Assembly: GCA_937859895.1 (NCBI GenBank)
Contig: CALMAV010000355.1
Location: 1 to 6,479 of the forward strand
Length of the DNA: 6,479 nt
Source of the DNA: an uncultured Bryobacterales bacterium
GTDB taxonomy: Bacteria; Acidobacteriota; Terriglobia; Bryobacterales; Bryobacteraceae
Direction: 5' to 3'
Part shown: piece by piece, positions 6,119 through 6,479 of the stretch
How positions within the stretch are numbered: position 1 is the stretch's first letter
How the letters are laid out: the number at the start of each line of letters is the position of its first letter
Made by a program: the position numbers and the translations under genes
Notes under the pieces: model-generated
The model's database searches: none
Seen by the model: only the letters and a program-made list of their open reading frames with translations
What the model was told of the DNA's origin: nothing

Positions 6119-6479
6119 ATGACCTCTGCCCTTATTCCTGAGGGAGTGCAAGCACGGGCGCAAGCGCGAAAACGGCTGCCCTTTGGATTTACTAAGCGGT
6201 TCTGCGTTGCCCTCGCCCTTGGACTGCTTTGGACGATACCTGCCTGGGTTGTCCCGCAGTTTGCGGCAGCCATGTTTCTGTGGGATTTTGCCCTTCTCGT
6301 TCTGTGGTTTGTTGACTGGAAGCGTATGCCGAGCCCTGAGCACTTGTTGGTAGCTAGGCATTGGCCTGCGTCCCTCACCCTTGGCCATACGAGCTCCGTC
6401 GAAATACGGCTTCAAAACTCTTCGGGAACGGCGCTGACGATCGACATCATAGATCAGGTTCCGCTGAATTTGCGAGACG
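6119..6479 (+). CDS. DUF58 domain protein, N-terminal part
   Basis: The frame opens at ATG 6119 and runs to the window edge without a stop, giving 120 residues. The start is well bounded: the in-frame codon at 6098-6100 is the MoxR stop, and only ATG 6119 lies between it and the protein. An AGG at 6109-6111 gives a weak ribosome site at 7-nt spacing. Residues 11-27 are strongly basic. Two hydrophobic helices follow at about 28-45 and 48-66, ending in DWKRMP, so both ends should face the cytosol. Residues ~80-119 resemble the strand-rich lead-in of DUF58 proteins: WPASLTLGHTSSVEIRLQN, then an IIDQVP turn. The DUF58 core, with its von Willebrand-like region, would lie beyond the window and cannot be checked. 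Its position right after MoxR is the classic MoxR-DUF58 pairing and supports the call. Confidence 0.82.
   Translation, partial: MTSALIPEGVQARAQARKRLPFGFTKRFCVALALGLLWTIPAWVVPQFAAAMFLWDFALLVLWFVDWKRMPSPEHLLVARHWPASLTLGHTSSVEIRLQNSSGTALTIDIIDQVPLNLRD

Noticed and set aside
6100..6141. ATG 6100 overlapping the MoxR stop (TAATG) as a coupled start
   Set aside because: That frame closes after 13 codons with TGA and is not the DUF58 frame, which starts at 6119.
6062..6415. Antisense frames opposite the MoxR end and the DUF58 start
   Set aside because: The sense frame from 6119 has DUF58-like sequence, two membrane helices and the expected gene order. The antisense products are basic and motif-free.

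Overview
The window reads as ordinary bacterial chromosome. Genes are densely packed, all on the + strand, and GC content looks to be in the mid-50s percent by eye. No RNA gene, insertion sequence, CRISPR array or long repeat was seen. The gene set and the protein wording suggest an Acidobacteriota-like (Terriglobia-type) genome. The pointers are a bacterial lipase maturation factor homologue, a YciC-like membrane protein opening with an LRPLSLGEILDRTF-type N-terminus, and a DUF4129-DUF4350-MoxR-DUF58 row. This assignment is an inference from family resemblance, not from a marker gene.

Layout. (1) Positions 1-1085 hold the 3' part of a polytopic membrane protein of the lipase maturation factor (LMF1) family. 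(2) 1124-2107 is a complete aldo/keto reductase with the full catalytic tetrad. (3) From 2158 to the window end there is a compact gene train: a YciC/GPDPase_memb-type membrane protein, a DUF4129 protein, a DUF4350 protein, a MoxR-type AAA+ ATPase, and the start of a DUF58 protein cut by the window edge. Gaps or overlaps inside the train are 9 nt, a 16-nt overlap, 2 nt and 18 nt, which strongly suggests one operon. No gene-free stretch exceeds 50 bases.

How the genes fit together. MoxR ATPases are known to occur beside DUF58 proteins, often with von Willebrand-type or membrane partners, and are thought to act as chaperones that remodel or activate them. Here the DUF4129 and DUF4350 proteins have the same predicted plan: an extracytoplasmic domain, one transmembrane helix, and a basic cytosolic C-terminal region. 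The DUF58 protein begins with a two-helix membrane hairpin. The ATPase would therefore sit at the inner face of the membrane with three anchored partners. The specific function of this set is not known to me.

The most unusual non-coding details are in the 50-base leader before the train. A strong Shine-Dalgarno run lies too far from the only possible start codon, with a small hairpin between them, and a good extended -10 promoter overlaps the same bases. Within the train, two consecutive genes appear to start with TTG, each preceded by a strong Shine-Dalgarno at 7-nt spacing.
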